Assembly (NCBI GenBank): GCA_030248225.1
Contig: JASANE010028299.1
Span: 1 to 64,000 of the forward strand
Length of the DNA stretch: 64,000 bases
Reading direction: 5' to 3'
Origin: Trileptium ribeirensis
Lineage: Eukaryota > Nematoda > Enoplea > Enoplida > Thoracostomopsidae
The position numbers were made by a program, and so were the translations under genes. Every line of letters begins with the position of its first letter. Within the stretch, counting starts at the first letter, position 1. Under the pieces are notes generated by a model. It was not told the origin of the DNA, ran no database searches, and saw nothing but the letters and a program-made list of their open reading frames with translations. This document shows positions 35,540-46,986 of the stretch, piece by piece.

Positions 35540-37855
35540 CCAAATTCTTTATATATGAATGCATTATATCCTGTATCTTACCAGTATCTGTCACAAGATG
35601 CTTCCAAGGTAACTATTGTCCCTGCCTATACAGCTCACCATAGCGGTGTATATGGACATAACTATAATAGATCCATAAATAAATAAACATAAAATAATTT
35701 TTAAATTTTATGTTTTAGCTTAATGCGATATGTATAATGGTATAATTTGATAGTTTTGCTTTAATAAAAAATTATTGCTTTGTATTAAAATGTATAAACA
35801 GTAATAAGCGCTGCAGATAATAAAACATGAAGTGACCCATTCCATACCAATGGTAACGTACAACGTACCCACGGTTGATGATAGCTTTTATGGCTAAACG
35901 ATAGGGTCACCTTACCTCGCAGCATTGGTGAGCCCCAGGCTAAACGTAATCAACCATGTTGTATGAATGTTTGAAGCACAAGTAAACCCGGAAAGGAGTA
36001 TGGCTATGATCTCGGGGAAAAATTGTTTATCATTTTCAATTTTACAATTTGTAACCGTCGTTTATTTGAATCGAAACTAGGTGGTGTGGACAACTGTCTT
36101 TATGCATCACAAAAACCAGCTAAAACTTATGTTTGTTGCTTATGGAATTGGTACAAATAGAACTATTTCAACACCAGAACAGTTGTCTATTTAGTTTAAA
36201 CGATGAATGAATCGATTTTTAAAGCGATAAGCTGGCTGATTGTGTTTTCGCTTTACCATCAAAAGTCTTTCTTTCACGCTCGATTCTTTTTGGGAATAAA
36301 GCTCAAATGCAATTTGTTCGGCAGCGATTGTGGTGTTGTTATCAAATAATGCTATTTTTGGGGCCATGGGTTTTGGAGTCACAAAAAACACACAAAACAA
36401 AAACATTTGCCACACAACGATCCCAAAATCGTTCCACTACGCCAAATGAAGGCGAAAAGATTGCTTTCTTGATGATTCTTTGTTTTGGTTTAAACATAAA
36501 CAAACGCTTATTTGTGTTGGTCAAATGCTCACCCGTGTGGCACGATTAGTCCCCGGTGAGCGGACGACTAAGACTAGTAATTTTTTTTGTTACCAACAAG
36601 CAATATTATAGCCAACCATAATGTACAACTGTTCACTCTGCTGGTGCTTCTGCTGCTAATTCCTTGTACCAACAAGTTGACTTCAGCCAAAAGCTGGTTT
36701 GTTTTAAAACTGAGATCTCAGATTGACATGTTTATAGCGCAAAAACAAATATATAAACAACTGTTGAAACCGGTTGAGCGAAAACAAGGCTATTTAAAAT
36801 TGACAATCAACACAGCGGAGAGTGTTTTAAATTCAGTAGATTGTGTGGAACGTGGAAATAAGTAATATTTTTGGCTCGAACTAAAACCAAAAATTGTCAC
36901 GGTTAATAACTTATCACTGGTTAAGTATGTTTGTTCTCAGAGGTGGAACTACGGGGTCTAGTCTCCATCAAATCGGTTAGTGAAAATTCTAATGTTAATT
37001 TAGGAACAACGACTATTAGTAATTACCAGGCATCTCCCGAACGGTTTTCTTTAGCTACGCCTGTGCCAGATTATCGAGCCGCACTCGACCTGCCATAGTT
37101 TTAGCTGCTACGTTAAGAATTTTTACAAAATTTTAAAAAATCTCCGTTTATCGAAAATCATATTTTTAACATACGTATTTATCACAGAAAAACACACATG
37201 TTCACATTTTGGTACCTGCAATACGTATAATGGCAAATAAACGGTAAACGGTGCGGTTGGTTAGATTGGAATTGCTTGACCTCGTGATTTGTACGCACCA
37301 CAGAGCTATTGGCTGAGCTGTTGCTTGTATCCCTAATGGTTATCGTTAGCGTCGACAGGGTGGAGAATAGGGGCAACCCATGACAGTCGTTCGCCATGCG
37401 ATATTTATACCGCTCTCCCCCGAAAGCTCTACAGAACCACTCTCCCATGTTGCCTAGCGCCCGCACCAACAGCGAACGGAAAATTAGTAACACTGGTAAA
37501 CATTGGCGGAATGTAGGCTAAAATGAAGAGAAATGATCGTAATTTAGCAACTTGATGCAGATGTTTCAAAATTTGGAAAAGTTTTGAGTTTCTGAAAGTT
37601 TCAACAAAAAATGTTTTTAACGGTCCCGCTTCCACTTCCCTCGAAGGTCCTTATGTCCGAAGGACCTCTCCCGAGATAACCAACCTCCGTTAAGCCGACG
37701 GATCTTCGAAATTTATGGTTATCACTAAGGTACTGAACAGTAATGCCTAATATAGCATTTTCGACCCGACACATTCGTTAGGGTTGAAAACATTTTGCAA
37801 GACGTGTTACAGCTCAAATAAGTTTTTGTATAAAATTTTAATGTTGCATGGATCC
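35540..37855. other. unassigned sequence with weak ORFs
   Basis: ORFs at 36191-36415 (minus), 36307-36549 (plus) and 36587-36865 (plus, 92 codons, hydrophobic segment at residues 14-28) have no recognised family and overlap one another. 37182-37493 (minus, 103 codons) is likewise unrecognised. Old repeats are likely but not identified. Confidence 0.35.
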
Positions 37856-37857
37856 GT

Positions 37858-38303
37858 ATAAGGATAAACCAGTTATTTTTACAGTAAGCAGGACACTGTC
37901 CGTATTTACAATGACACGCAGTCGTAATACCACATTGTATGGTTGTGTTTGGGCTATCTCTCAATTTAGCGTTACCATTAATTTATTTTGTTCATTTTGA
38001 GTTCACAAAGATAAACCAGTTATTTGTACAGTAAGCAAACACTGTCCGTATTTACAATGACACGCAGTCGTAATACCGCATTGTATGGTAGTGTTTGGGC
38101 TATCTCACAATCTAGCGTTATCATGAATTTATCTTGTTCATTTTGAGCTCATAAGGATAAACCAGTTATTTGTACAGTAAGCAGGACGCTGTCCGTATTT
38201 ACAATGACACGCAGTCGTAATAACACCGTGTATCGTTGTGTTTGTGTTATCTCACAATTTAGCGTTATCATGAATCTATTTTGTTCATTTTGAGTTCCGA
38301 ATA
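37858..38303. repeat. 147 bp tandem array, 3 copies
   Basis: Units begin GGATAAACCAGTTATTTGTA at about 37861, 38008 and 38155 and include TTTACAATGACACGCAGTCG and TTTTGTTCATTTTGAG. The copies differ by a few substitutions. Confidence 0.9.
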
Positions 38304-39120
38304 TCATAATTAGCAATCGCCTTCATAACCAAATTTTTGTATGGCACAAACATCGTGTAAGTTTGTAAGGTCTCGTCATAAACAGCATAAGGAATAGTTC
38401 AGAATTGCTTATTAACATCATTTTAGCATTATAATGTTTCTAAAAATGTCAATGATGCTACGAAAATAAATTGTAAAAGTTTTTTAGAAGAGCAGCATTG
38501 GAAATGTGTGAAAACATGACACCGCAATTAACGTTTCGCGATGGTTAATTTAAAAACCTAAAACAAATTTTGTGTCATATATTTCATAGCGGAAATACGT
38601 CCTCAGTTGACATTAATAAATACTGTGACTCTATAACTCAGCAATAAATACACTGCCAAAATTTTTTAGCATACATAGCATTCATTGATGGTTTGATAAT
38701 TATTTAGAATTCATGAAACGATGTTCTTTTTTAAACTTTATTTTTCATTTATTTCGAAAAGGCTTAATTATTTTAGCTGATCTCCAAGACACTGTGAAAT
38801 TGCAGAGCCGCCTCGCTTCTAAAATTGCAAATTAAAACTATTGTGGTTGGAAAAGAAGAAATGTTATTCTCCTCTCACTAACTGGTGAATGTTAATGTGC
38901 AGTCACGCGAAGAGACTTAAGTGCATCAAAATGAAATCTAACCAAATCCATCAATATATATCGAAGAGATGGGTGTCGGAATAATATTTTTTAAAATTTT
39001 ATTGTTTATGGTAATCGATATGTGGCATTCGACAACTGATGTCATCACACGTATATGCCAACATTAGGTATATACATACCTCATGGTAAAAGATATGTGG
39101 CGTCTCACATTGCTATTTGT
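38304..39120. other. unassigned AT-rich sequence
   Basis: Nothing recognisable. Confidence 0.5.
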
Positions 39121-40190
39121 CTCACAAAGGTAAAGAGAAATGTTTCACTTATGCAGCTTTCACAGAAAAATGCGTGCAACAAATACGCAGTTTTGTCTCT
39201 TACGGCCGTCCGTAAGAAACAAAAATCTCTTATGCCTGGCTGTATAATAGTTAGTTTAATATAGATAGCTGTAATGCGGCGTTCACGTTATAATGTCCCC
39301 AACGTTTGGAACCTATGTACCCCACACAGTGTCAGACACATTGTTGACAACAGGGTGTCTTAGACACCCCCATGTTTTTAATAAATTTTTTCAACGGTAG
39401 CTAGTTACGCGTATTACCGCTTACCAACAGTGTCAGGCACACCGTGTCTTCCGGCAGTTTTATTGGCAGTGTTCGGAATTATTTGAGCAATGTTAATATG
39501 GGCTAGATACAAATATGGAGAATTTACGAAAAACTCCACAGGACAGTTGACTAATAAACCGCATTAGCTACAGACGGTGTCCGTTATAGTTAATTCGCGC
39601 CAAATCGGTAGCTAAGGGTGTGTACGACACTACTTAGAAAAAATGTAGTAGCTAAGGGTGTGTCGTACACCCTCGGCATGTGATATACAGTATGGGTATC
39701 ACCCTGAGTGTCTATACGGTAGGGTCGCGACTACAGGGGGTCAAAAGTTCCAAACAGCGGGGACATTATAACGTGAACGCCGCATAAGTCACTTTTGTCT
39801 CTTACAGTAAATTGTAAGACATTTTAATCTCTTACAGACAACTGTAAGATATTTTAGTCTTTTACTGCTGTCTTTAGAAGTCTTTGTCTATTAGAGCTGG
39901 TTACAAAAGACAAAAATCTTTAACGACTGGTCATGCGAGATTAAAATATCTTAAGAACAGCTATAACTGATTTTAATTTGTAATGCATAGCTGTTAAAGA
40001 CAAAAGTCTGTTAAAGCCAACCGTAAGTGGCTTAAAATCCTTGCGGATAGCTGTACAAGACATTTGTCGCTAATAGCTGGTTATAAGAGAAAATAGTTTC
40101 TTGCAGCTAGCCTAAAGAGATAAAAATCTGTTACATCTAAGTTAAAGAGATTTAAGTCTGTTTTAGCTCGCTGTTAGAGATTTGCGGCTG
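39121..40190. repeat. degenerate array of short inverted motifs, split by a MITE
   Basis: Words of the type GTCTCTTACAG, CTGTAAGA and AGAGACAAAAATCT recur with rough spacing of about 40 bp from 39121 to 39250 and again from 39795 to 40190. AGAGA..TCTCT and CTGTAAG..CTTACAG are inverted, so each unit can form a small hairpin. The 510 bp element at 39275-39784 interrupts the array. Confidence 0.6.
39275..39784. mobile_element. 510 bp Harbinger-like MITE, family C
   Basis: Begins TGCGGCGTTCACGTTATAAT and ends with the reverse complement (39759-39784). TAA lies on both sides (39272-39274 and 39785-39787). The inside carries GTGTC/GACAC words but no ORF. The 3-bp TAA duplication fits the PIF/Harbinger group. 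A diverged copy lies at 18266-18651. Confidence 0.85.
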
Positions 40191-40733
40191 TTTCTGGAAT
40201 TTGTAAGAGGCAATTCCTACAGCTTTTATCTATATAACTTTTTATAGCCGGTTTTTGTCGAATCGAGTCGGGTTATTTTTCAACCTGATGCAGTCTCTAT
40301 TTCCAAACACCAGTTGTGTAAGACTAAAGTTTATTCGCCGTCGACTTGAATGAGTGCTGTCATATATTTGTATCGGGCTTTACCAGAGCACAAAATCAAT
40401 TTATTTGAAATTGTCACCTAAAATATTTAAGTAAACGAAGTACTCACACATGCATATTGTATACGTAATTGATAAAAATTTTCTTGCTAGGTACCAAAAT
40501 CACATCTTTACGATTATCGTAACGCAAAATATACATCATCGCTGAAAAAAATTATAAATACAAGTTTATTATAAAATCGTTAAATCATGTCAACAACTGT
40601 TGCATTTTACAAACAATACTTTCTACAGTGTTGGGCAAAAGTATATTATAATAGGTCTTGGATTTTTTTGTATACAGCTAAATGACAGCAGTAGCAGTGG
40701 AAAGCGTTTGAGTTTATTTGTTATACAAATTGG
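40191..40733. other. unassigned sequence
   Basis: Nothing recognisable. Confidence 0.5.
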
Positions 40734-40894
40734 CTCATGTCAACTTTAGGGGTCGGACATTATAACGTTAGAAAAAGAACAACTTAGAACGGTGGGTTCA
40801 GGGATGGCAGCTCCCCGGCTTAGGCTAGAACTAAGGCTTAGGCTTAGTATATCGAGAAAGCATAGCATACTTCGGGATTTAAAGTTGACATGGG
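40734..40894. mobile_element. 161 bp MITE, family E, inverted copy
   Basis: CTCATGTCAACTTTAGGGG at the left and its near inverse ending GTTGACATGGG at the right. The interior (AAGAACAACTTAGA, then CTTAGGCTTAGTATATCGAG) is the reverse complement of the 35335-35539 copy with about 45 bp deleted. Confidence 0.7.
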
Positions 40895-42091
40895 TCTTCA
40901 AATTCAACATGTTGACAGGTAAAAAATATTAGTTGAAATATCTTAGTTTGTGAGAGACAGCTTGGATTGTCATTTTAGACAAGTTATAACTACAGTACCA
41001 AAAATATTTACAAATACATTAGAGTTCGAGAATATCATGGTACATGTGCAAATGTCCATGAGTAAACTTACTGTAGGATCACTCGGGATTCAAATATAAA
41101 GCTGCGTTCACACGTTCAAATTTGATCAAATTTTGATCAAAATTCGAATGTAATTTATAAAGTAGAAATGTGGCACATCGTAATGCTTCAAAAATTTGAG
41201 CTCAGATTTTTTGCGCAAATTTTTTCAAACTTTATCTGGGATTTTTCGTTTCTTTTCATCACTTCCATACATTTCTTTTGACACTGTTTACTTGTAAGCA
41301 ATGTTTTTGTTTTATTTAGCGTAGTATTCAATGCATGTAGGTGCTTAAGCTCAGATTTAGAATATCCGAGAAGCTCTTTATAGTTGATGAAAATAATCGC
41401 ATCTTTTACTGAACACAGAACACGTAATAAAAAGTATAATGACAAGCTTGAAACAAAAACCAAAAAGGTAGGAATCAAAAATGAAATTGGAACATATTTC
41501 AGAACGACCAGTTAATACCTGCAGGTCTAGTGGAACTTTTCATTACTTTTGCAAAATAAATTGATATTGCAGTGATAAGATGTTAAAAATACTAGATATG
41601 GAGTGTCTGAAAATAGTTTTTCAAGTTTACTGGTCTTCTAGTTGTAAACTATCTTAACACGTTGCGGATTGTCGCAAATACACATTGCTTTTGTTTCCAA
41701 TAAGACGACCAACGGCATAATGTTTTCTTGTCAGTAGTATGCAGGGACGTCAGTTTGTTAAATACTATTAAATACTATCAAAATAAAATTGTAAACTCAT
41801 ATTTTTAATAAAAAGTCAAGTTTCAGATGATCTAGAATTCTATAAAATAATGGCTTCACACGTTAGAGTAGCCATACGTTTAGCGTTGCTGAAGTCTAAA
41901 AAGGCGAAAAACAGCAGAAAACGTCACGTTTGGGTAAAAGGCTGGATCCTTCGTAGACCACATCAAGTCCTATATTGCGAATTAAAAATTGAGGATAACA
42001 ACGATTTTTGAATTTTCTGCGAATGACGCCAGCTCTATTCGAGAAGCCAGTTCAAATGGTTGGCGACGACTTTGTTAAAAAGCCTATTATA
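40895..42091. other. unassigned sequence with isolated TIR fragments
   Basis: CCATGAGTAAACTTA at 41064-41078 resembles the family A terminus. GCTGCGTTCACACGTTCAAA at 41101-41120 is the terminus of family D, seen inverted at 58165-58187. A minus-strand ORF lies at 41188-41478 (listed separately). Confidence 0.45.
41188..41478 (-). CDS. possible small secreted protein, unknown
   Basis: A 96-codon ORF. Residues 1-23 are strongly hydrophobic with a signal-peptide-like pattern; the rest is Lys-rich with three Cys (QCQKKC and KICAKN). No family recognised. Its C-terminal codons overlap AT-rich text similar to family D repeats, which weakens the case. It may be chance. Confidence 0.18.
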   Translation of the reverse strand: MIPTFLVFVSSLSLYFLLRVLCSVKDAIIFINYKELLGYSKSELKHLHALNTTLNKTKTLLTSKQCQKKCMEVMKRNEKSQIKFEKICAKNLSSNF

Positions 42092-42447
42092 ATGCGTCTT
42101 TCACATAGAAGTGCGTGCACGAACTGCACACCGTAGACACGTCGCGCAACGATTGCACGCAAAAAGAAGACAACGTCTTTCCATTGCCCGAAAAATGCTG
42201 ATAACGCGCTTCTATTACCACATGTCGAGTGAAATATTTCTGACCATGACTATGCGGCTAGAGCAATGGTAGTGTCTATATCTTTAGCTTGCGTGCAATG
42301 GTTGATACCATATCTACAACAATGTGCAATCGCATCAACCATATCTGCATCTTTGTGCAATTAGCAATGGTAGCGTCTATATTTATAGCTTGCGTGCAAT
42401 GGTTGATACCATACCTACAATAACGTGCAATCGCATTTGAGTTTGCA

Positions 42448-42745
42448 GTTTGATATTGGTGTCCCCCTCCAGAATGATATTGGTGCCTCCCTCTCAAATT
42501 TGATATTGGTCTCCCCTCTAGTTTGATATTGGTGTCCTTCTCTAGTTTGATATTGGTGCCCTCCTCCACTTTGACATTGGTGCCATCCAGTTTGATATTA
42601 GTGCCCCAAAAGTTTGATATTGGTGCCCTCTCCAGTTTGATATTGGTGCCCCCTCCAGTTTGATATTGGAGCCCCCCTTCGGTTTGATATTGTTGTTCCC
42701 CTGCAGTTTGATATTGGCGCTCCCTCCAGTTTGATCGTGATGTCC
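42448..42745 (+). repeat. minisatellite array in outer left arm
   Basis: About 12 copies of a 22-24 bp unit (CCAGTTTGATATTGGTGCC) reading forward, interrupted by variants with GATATTGTTG and GACATTGG. Confidence 0.9.
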
Positions 42746-42890
42746 CACTGAAATTTTGTATTTGGCATTGATATTCATGTTAGCCCACAGAAATATTTCT
42801 TGAAAGAGAGCGCACGTAGCGATCGGTGTTTTCTCAAATAGCGCACAATAACGTGGGCACTAATATCAAACTGAAGGGGATACCAATACC

Positions 42891-43797
42891 ATATTAACTG
42901 CTGGATCTTTAGCTAAAATCTGTAACATTGCGGCATAAACCCATAGCAAACCGAATCGCACATTATTTTGGAACAGGATGGTATTTTCATCAAGGATTAA
43001 TTATTGGCGTCAGGCCTACATCGCGGATTCCACTTTAGCTACTCTTCAGTAAAACCGGCGCTCTAAAGTCTCATATACGTTTGGTTCATCACGGTAAAAT
43101 TAACATTCAAAATTATTTACATTACATCAAAATTTAATTCATTTATTTTATTTCAATTCATTTATTCATATTCAATTTATATTATTTCATTCATTTAATA
43201 CAAAAATTACATCAAAATCTAATTCAAAACTAAAATATGTCGTGAAGATTTTTGTCGCAGAATTTAGGAGTTGGTGCTATCGAAATCCAAATATTTTTCA
43301 TCACTTTAAACAGCTGCGTTACGAGGCCAATGTTTTCTTGTTTCAATTGCAAAGGCATATCGTGTTGCACTTCTATAATAACTTTACAAGGGAGCCATAT
43401 TTGCAGACAAGGTTAAGCTCGACTTATACTGAATCGTCTCCAGCTTGGCTAGGCTAGGGTGTCGACGTTAACAATTTAGAATGTTTATTAACGTGACAAG
43501 TTCAGTTCGGCTCACAAAAGCAATTGGATTGCTTTGGTCGTATAATACACTGGCTATCTTCGTTTACATTTTATGTCCCATTCTTCATCTAGACAACATT
43601 GCAAACCGCTGTTAAATGAGCCTCAATTTTAAATTCACACCTCTATAACAAACTGTAGTTTCTCCATTTGGGTGCATCGTGACACTTTGTAAATTATATA
43701 TTTATAATAACATGGCTGTCTTCCACACTGAATGATAGTTCAAAGGCGATAGCGACGTTGTACAAACATATTTTGTTCTCCTCTTGTTGTCTATATA
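42891..43797. other. left spacer of the foldback element
   Basis: Lies between the outer left arm and the nested element. Contains an ATTCATTTATTTT-type low-complexity run (43112-43215) and a 71-codon ORF of no recognised family. No transposase signature seen. Confidence 0.45.
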
Positions 43798-43844
43798 TTG
43801 CTGATTCACAGAATAATGCGCCCATCTACTCGAAAATTTTTGTT

Positions 43845-43920
43845 ACATACGACATGTCGTATGTAACCAATGTGACATACGACATGTCGTACGAACTAGT
43901 GTTACATACGACGGTACATA
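43845..43920. repeat. tandem palindromes, left arm
   Basis: The perfect palindrome ACATACGACATGTCGTATGT at 43845-43864 is followed 30 bp later by a one-change copy (43875-43894) and then by a degraded third copy near 43905. Confidence 0.85.
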
Positions 43921-43932
43921 GAACTCTGCGAA

Positions 43933-44745
43933 ACTATACTCCAGTTTGATATTGGTGCCCTCCTCTAGTTTGATATTGATGCCCCGCTCCACTTTGCTAT
44001 TGATGCCCCCTCGAGTTTGATATTGCTGTCCCCCTTCAGTTTGACATTTGTGCCTCCTCCTGTTTGATATTGGTACCCCCTCCAGTTTGATGTTGGTGCC
44101 CCCTCCAGTTAGGTATTGGGCCTCTTCCAGTTTGACATTAATGTCCCTCCAGTTTGATGTTGGTGCCCCCTCCAGTTTGGTAGTAGTGCCCCCTCCAGCT
44201 TGATATTGGTGTCCCCTCCTATTTGATATTGGGGCCCCTCCTGCTTTGATATTGGTGCCCCCTCCTGTTTGATATTGGTGCCCCATTCCACTTTGATATT
44301 GGTGCCCCCATACAGTTTGATATTGGTGCCCCTCTATAATTTGATATTGGTGCCCCGTGCAGTTTATAGTGGTGGTTTTCTCCAGTTTGCTAGTGGTGCC
44401 CTCTCCAGTTTAATATTGGTGCCCTATCCAGTTAGATATTGCTGCTCCCTTCGGACTGATTCGGTGCCATCCGCCAGATTGGTTCGGTGCCCCCCAGATT
44501 GATATTGGTGCCCCCCTCCAGTTTGATGTTGGTGCCCCCTCCAGTTACGTATTGGTGTTCCCTCCAGTTTGATATTGGTGCCCAATCCAGTTTTACATTG
44601 GTGCCCCCTCCAGTTTGATATTAGTGTCCTCTTCCAGTTTGATATTGGTGCCCCCATACAGCTTGATATTGGTGTGCTCTCTCCAGCTTGATATTGGTAC
44701 TCCTCTCCAGTTTTATATTGGTTCCCCCTCCAGTTTGATATTAAA
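43933..44745 (+). repeat. large minisatellite array, nested element left side
   Basis: About 34 copies of the 22-24 bp unit CCAGTTTGATATTGGTGCC with C-rich junctions of varying length. ORFs on the minus strand over it (up to 147 codons) are repeat by-products. Confidence 0.92.
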
Positions 44746-45146
44746 CTGTATGGCATTGCTGAATGCATCCATTAACATATAACGCATTCGGATTCCAATT
44801 TTAATATCAGCATCATGTTGTGTTTATTTCGAGGATTTATTTCGACATGCGTCCGCCTTTGACAATATTTAAATACTGTTCATAGTAGGTATACATGACC
44901 CGTGGAATTGTATGCACTGCGTAAATTTGAGTCAAATATTGACGACCTATTATTATGTTATAGACAACTTAAATTTGAACAGATCCTAGGCAAGATATGT
45001 GTATCGAGCACGTTACTTTTCTGCAACGGATATTGTAAAAATGCAGTCTTGTAGTATATGTGTACAACTTAATGTCACGTACACTTTGAAAATACCAGTA
45101 AAATTGGTCTACCTATTATTAGTTTACAAACGATTACATTCAAATT

Positions 45147-45357
45147 TGAGACACCGATATCAAACTCGAGGCGGGCATCAATATCGAACTGGAGGGGCAT
45201 CTATATCAAACTGGAGGAAAGCACCAATATCAAAATGGAGCGGTGCACCAATATGAAACTGGAGGGGGGCGCCAATATGAAACTGGAGGGTTGCACCAAT
45301 ATCAAGTTGGAGGGGCACCAATATCAAACTGGATGGGGGCGTCAATACCAAACTGGA
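45147..45357 (-). repeat. minisatellite array, nested element right side
   Basis: About 9 copies of the same unit in reverse orientation (CACCAATATCAAACTGGAGG). Confidence 0.9.
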
Positions 45358-45390
45358 ATACAGTTTCGCAGTGTTCTATGTACCATTGTT

Positions 45391-45470
45391 ACATAGGGCA
45401 TGTCGTATGTAACACTGGTTACATACGACATGTCGTATGTAACACTGGTTACATACGACATGTCGTATGT
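45391..45470. repeat. tandem palindromes, right arm
   Basis: Perfect copies of ACATACGACATGTCGTATGT at 45421-45440 and 45451-45470 and a three-change copy at 45391-45410, all at 30 bp spacing. Confidence 0.9.
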
Positions 45471-45517
45471 AACAAAATTTTTCGAGTTAATGGGCGCATT
45501 ATTCTGTGAATCAGCAA

Positions 45518-46339
45518 ATAGCACAGTTCAACGAAAATATAGTTGTATTTTCCTCCACGCAGAAATGCGGTAATTATATGGTTGCATATGCGACGTTTCC
45601 GACTTTTCCGCCCGAAACGATATTGCACACGCGTCAAAATAGAAGATGTATTTTGAAAATGCAAAATGCACTGCTGAGAGCTGAATATGCAGGAGATTAG
45701 TTGGCAGATGTAAGAATTAATCAAATGTATATAGCAAAAGTAACCAAAAGTTTCGTGTGAAAGTTGCTGCCTTAAGGGACATACTGAGTATCGGCGGTAT
45801 ACATGCTACGTAAAGGCACACGGGATGTCAAAAAATTTGGATCTGCAACGAAATGAAATTTTAGCTCCAAACAAAGAAAAATGTAAAAAAATATATTTTG
45901 AGGATTTTTCTGCTAAAAATGGAATTGGGCGATGAGATTTTCGTGGTGGATATGTGGTGCCAGGCCAGACAGGGGGAGACGAATAGCGGGAGCGGTCCCA
46001 CGGCTTTTGAGAAGCCAGGCCTCTCGTCCCCACACTTCGGCTACCCCATCAGTGGTACTTTGGACGTCGAGCACGAACGATCATATCCGACAACATGAGA
46101 TATTTATTATTGTTAATAGTACTTGCAGTGTTTTCAAAAAGGATGACGTATTATAAAAATGATAACATTCCAGGCAGCTAAATAGTAAAAATTAATATAA
46201 CGTATCATGAGCTAATCTGTGATTTATAAACACATTTTAGGGCCGAAGGGTCGCATCTATATCACATCAATAGTACAATATACAAGATTAATGTAATCAT
46301 ATAATCCAATAAAAGTTTAATTGTGAAGTTCTGCTGGTA
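45518..46339. other. right spacer of the foldback element
   Basis: Noncoding as far as can be seen. ORFs up to 91 codons have no recognised family. No transposase motif. Confidence 0.45.
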
Positions 46340-46505
46340 CAGCATTATTGACGTTCACTTCTAGTTTGAGATTGTACGCTATTTCAGAAAACATCGTTCG
46401 CCAGGTGCGCTGTGTTTCAAGAAATATTTTTATGGGCTAATATAAATATCAATGCCAAATACCTACAAAATTTACAGGGGAACGCCAAAATTGCAAATAG
46501 CAAAG

Positions 46506-46615
46506 TGCAGGGAGACACCAATATCAAACTGGAGGGGCCATCACTACCAAAATGGAGGGGCGCACCAATCTCAAACTGGAGGGGGATGCCAAAATCAAAC
46601 TGCAAACTGAAATGC
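46506..46615 (-). repeat. minisatellite array in outer right arm
   Basis: Four to five reverse-oriented units (CCAATATCAAACTGGAGGGG), the mirror of 42448-42745 but much shorter. Confidence 0.85.
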
Positions 46616-46986
46616 GATTGCACGTTGTTGTAGATATGGTTTCCACCATTGCACGCAAGCTATAAATAAAGATGCTACCATTGCTAATTGCACAAAGATG
46701 CAGATATGGTTGATACAATTGCACGTTGTTGTAGATATGGTATCAACCATTGCACGCAAGCTATAGACATAGACGCTACCACTGCTGTAGCCGCGTAGCC
46801 ATAGTCAGCAATATTTCACGCGACATGTGGTAATAGAAGCGCGTTATTAGCATTTTGAGGCAATGGAAAGCCGTTGTTTTCTTTTTGCGTGCAATGGAAA
46901 ACCTTTGTCTTCATTTTGCGTGCAATCGTTGCGCGACGTGTCTACGGTATGCAGTTCGTGCACGCACTTCTGTGTGAAAGACGCAT

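Larger units (their letters stand above)
43798..45517. mobile_element. 1.72 kb nested foldback element
   Basis: TTGCTGATTCACAGAATAAT at 43798 is matched inverted at the right end (45498-45517). Arms of about 143 bp (43798-43940) and 161 bp (45357-45517) align nearly throughout; the right arm has one more intact palindrome unit. Inside each arm are 30-bp-spaced palindromes, then the same minisatellite as in the outer element, again in mirror orientation (43933-44745 forward, 45147-45357 reverse). The central part (44760-45146) is noncoding. Confidence 0.8.
42092..46986. mobile_element. 4.9 kb foldback element with nested foldback inside
   Basis: The left arm (42092-42890) and the right arm (46340-46986) are inverted copies. 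Both start ATGCGTCTTTCACA at the outer edge, pass through the word CACGTCGCGCAACGATTGCA, a block of TTGCACGCAAGCTATA repeats, the CCAGTTTGATATTGG minisatellite, and an inner boundary around GTATTTGGCATTGATATT. Arms of about 650-800 bp differ by substitutions and unit number. Long tandem-repeat-bearing inverted arms are typical of foldback elements such as FB and Galileo in flies. No transposase was found between the arms and no clear target duplication was read. Confidence 0.75.

Noticed and set aside
43843..44286. 147-codon minus-strand ORF
   Set aside because: Translation of the CCAGTTTGATATTGG minisatellite and palindromes.
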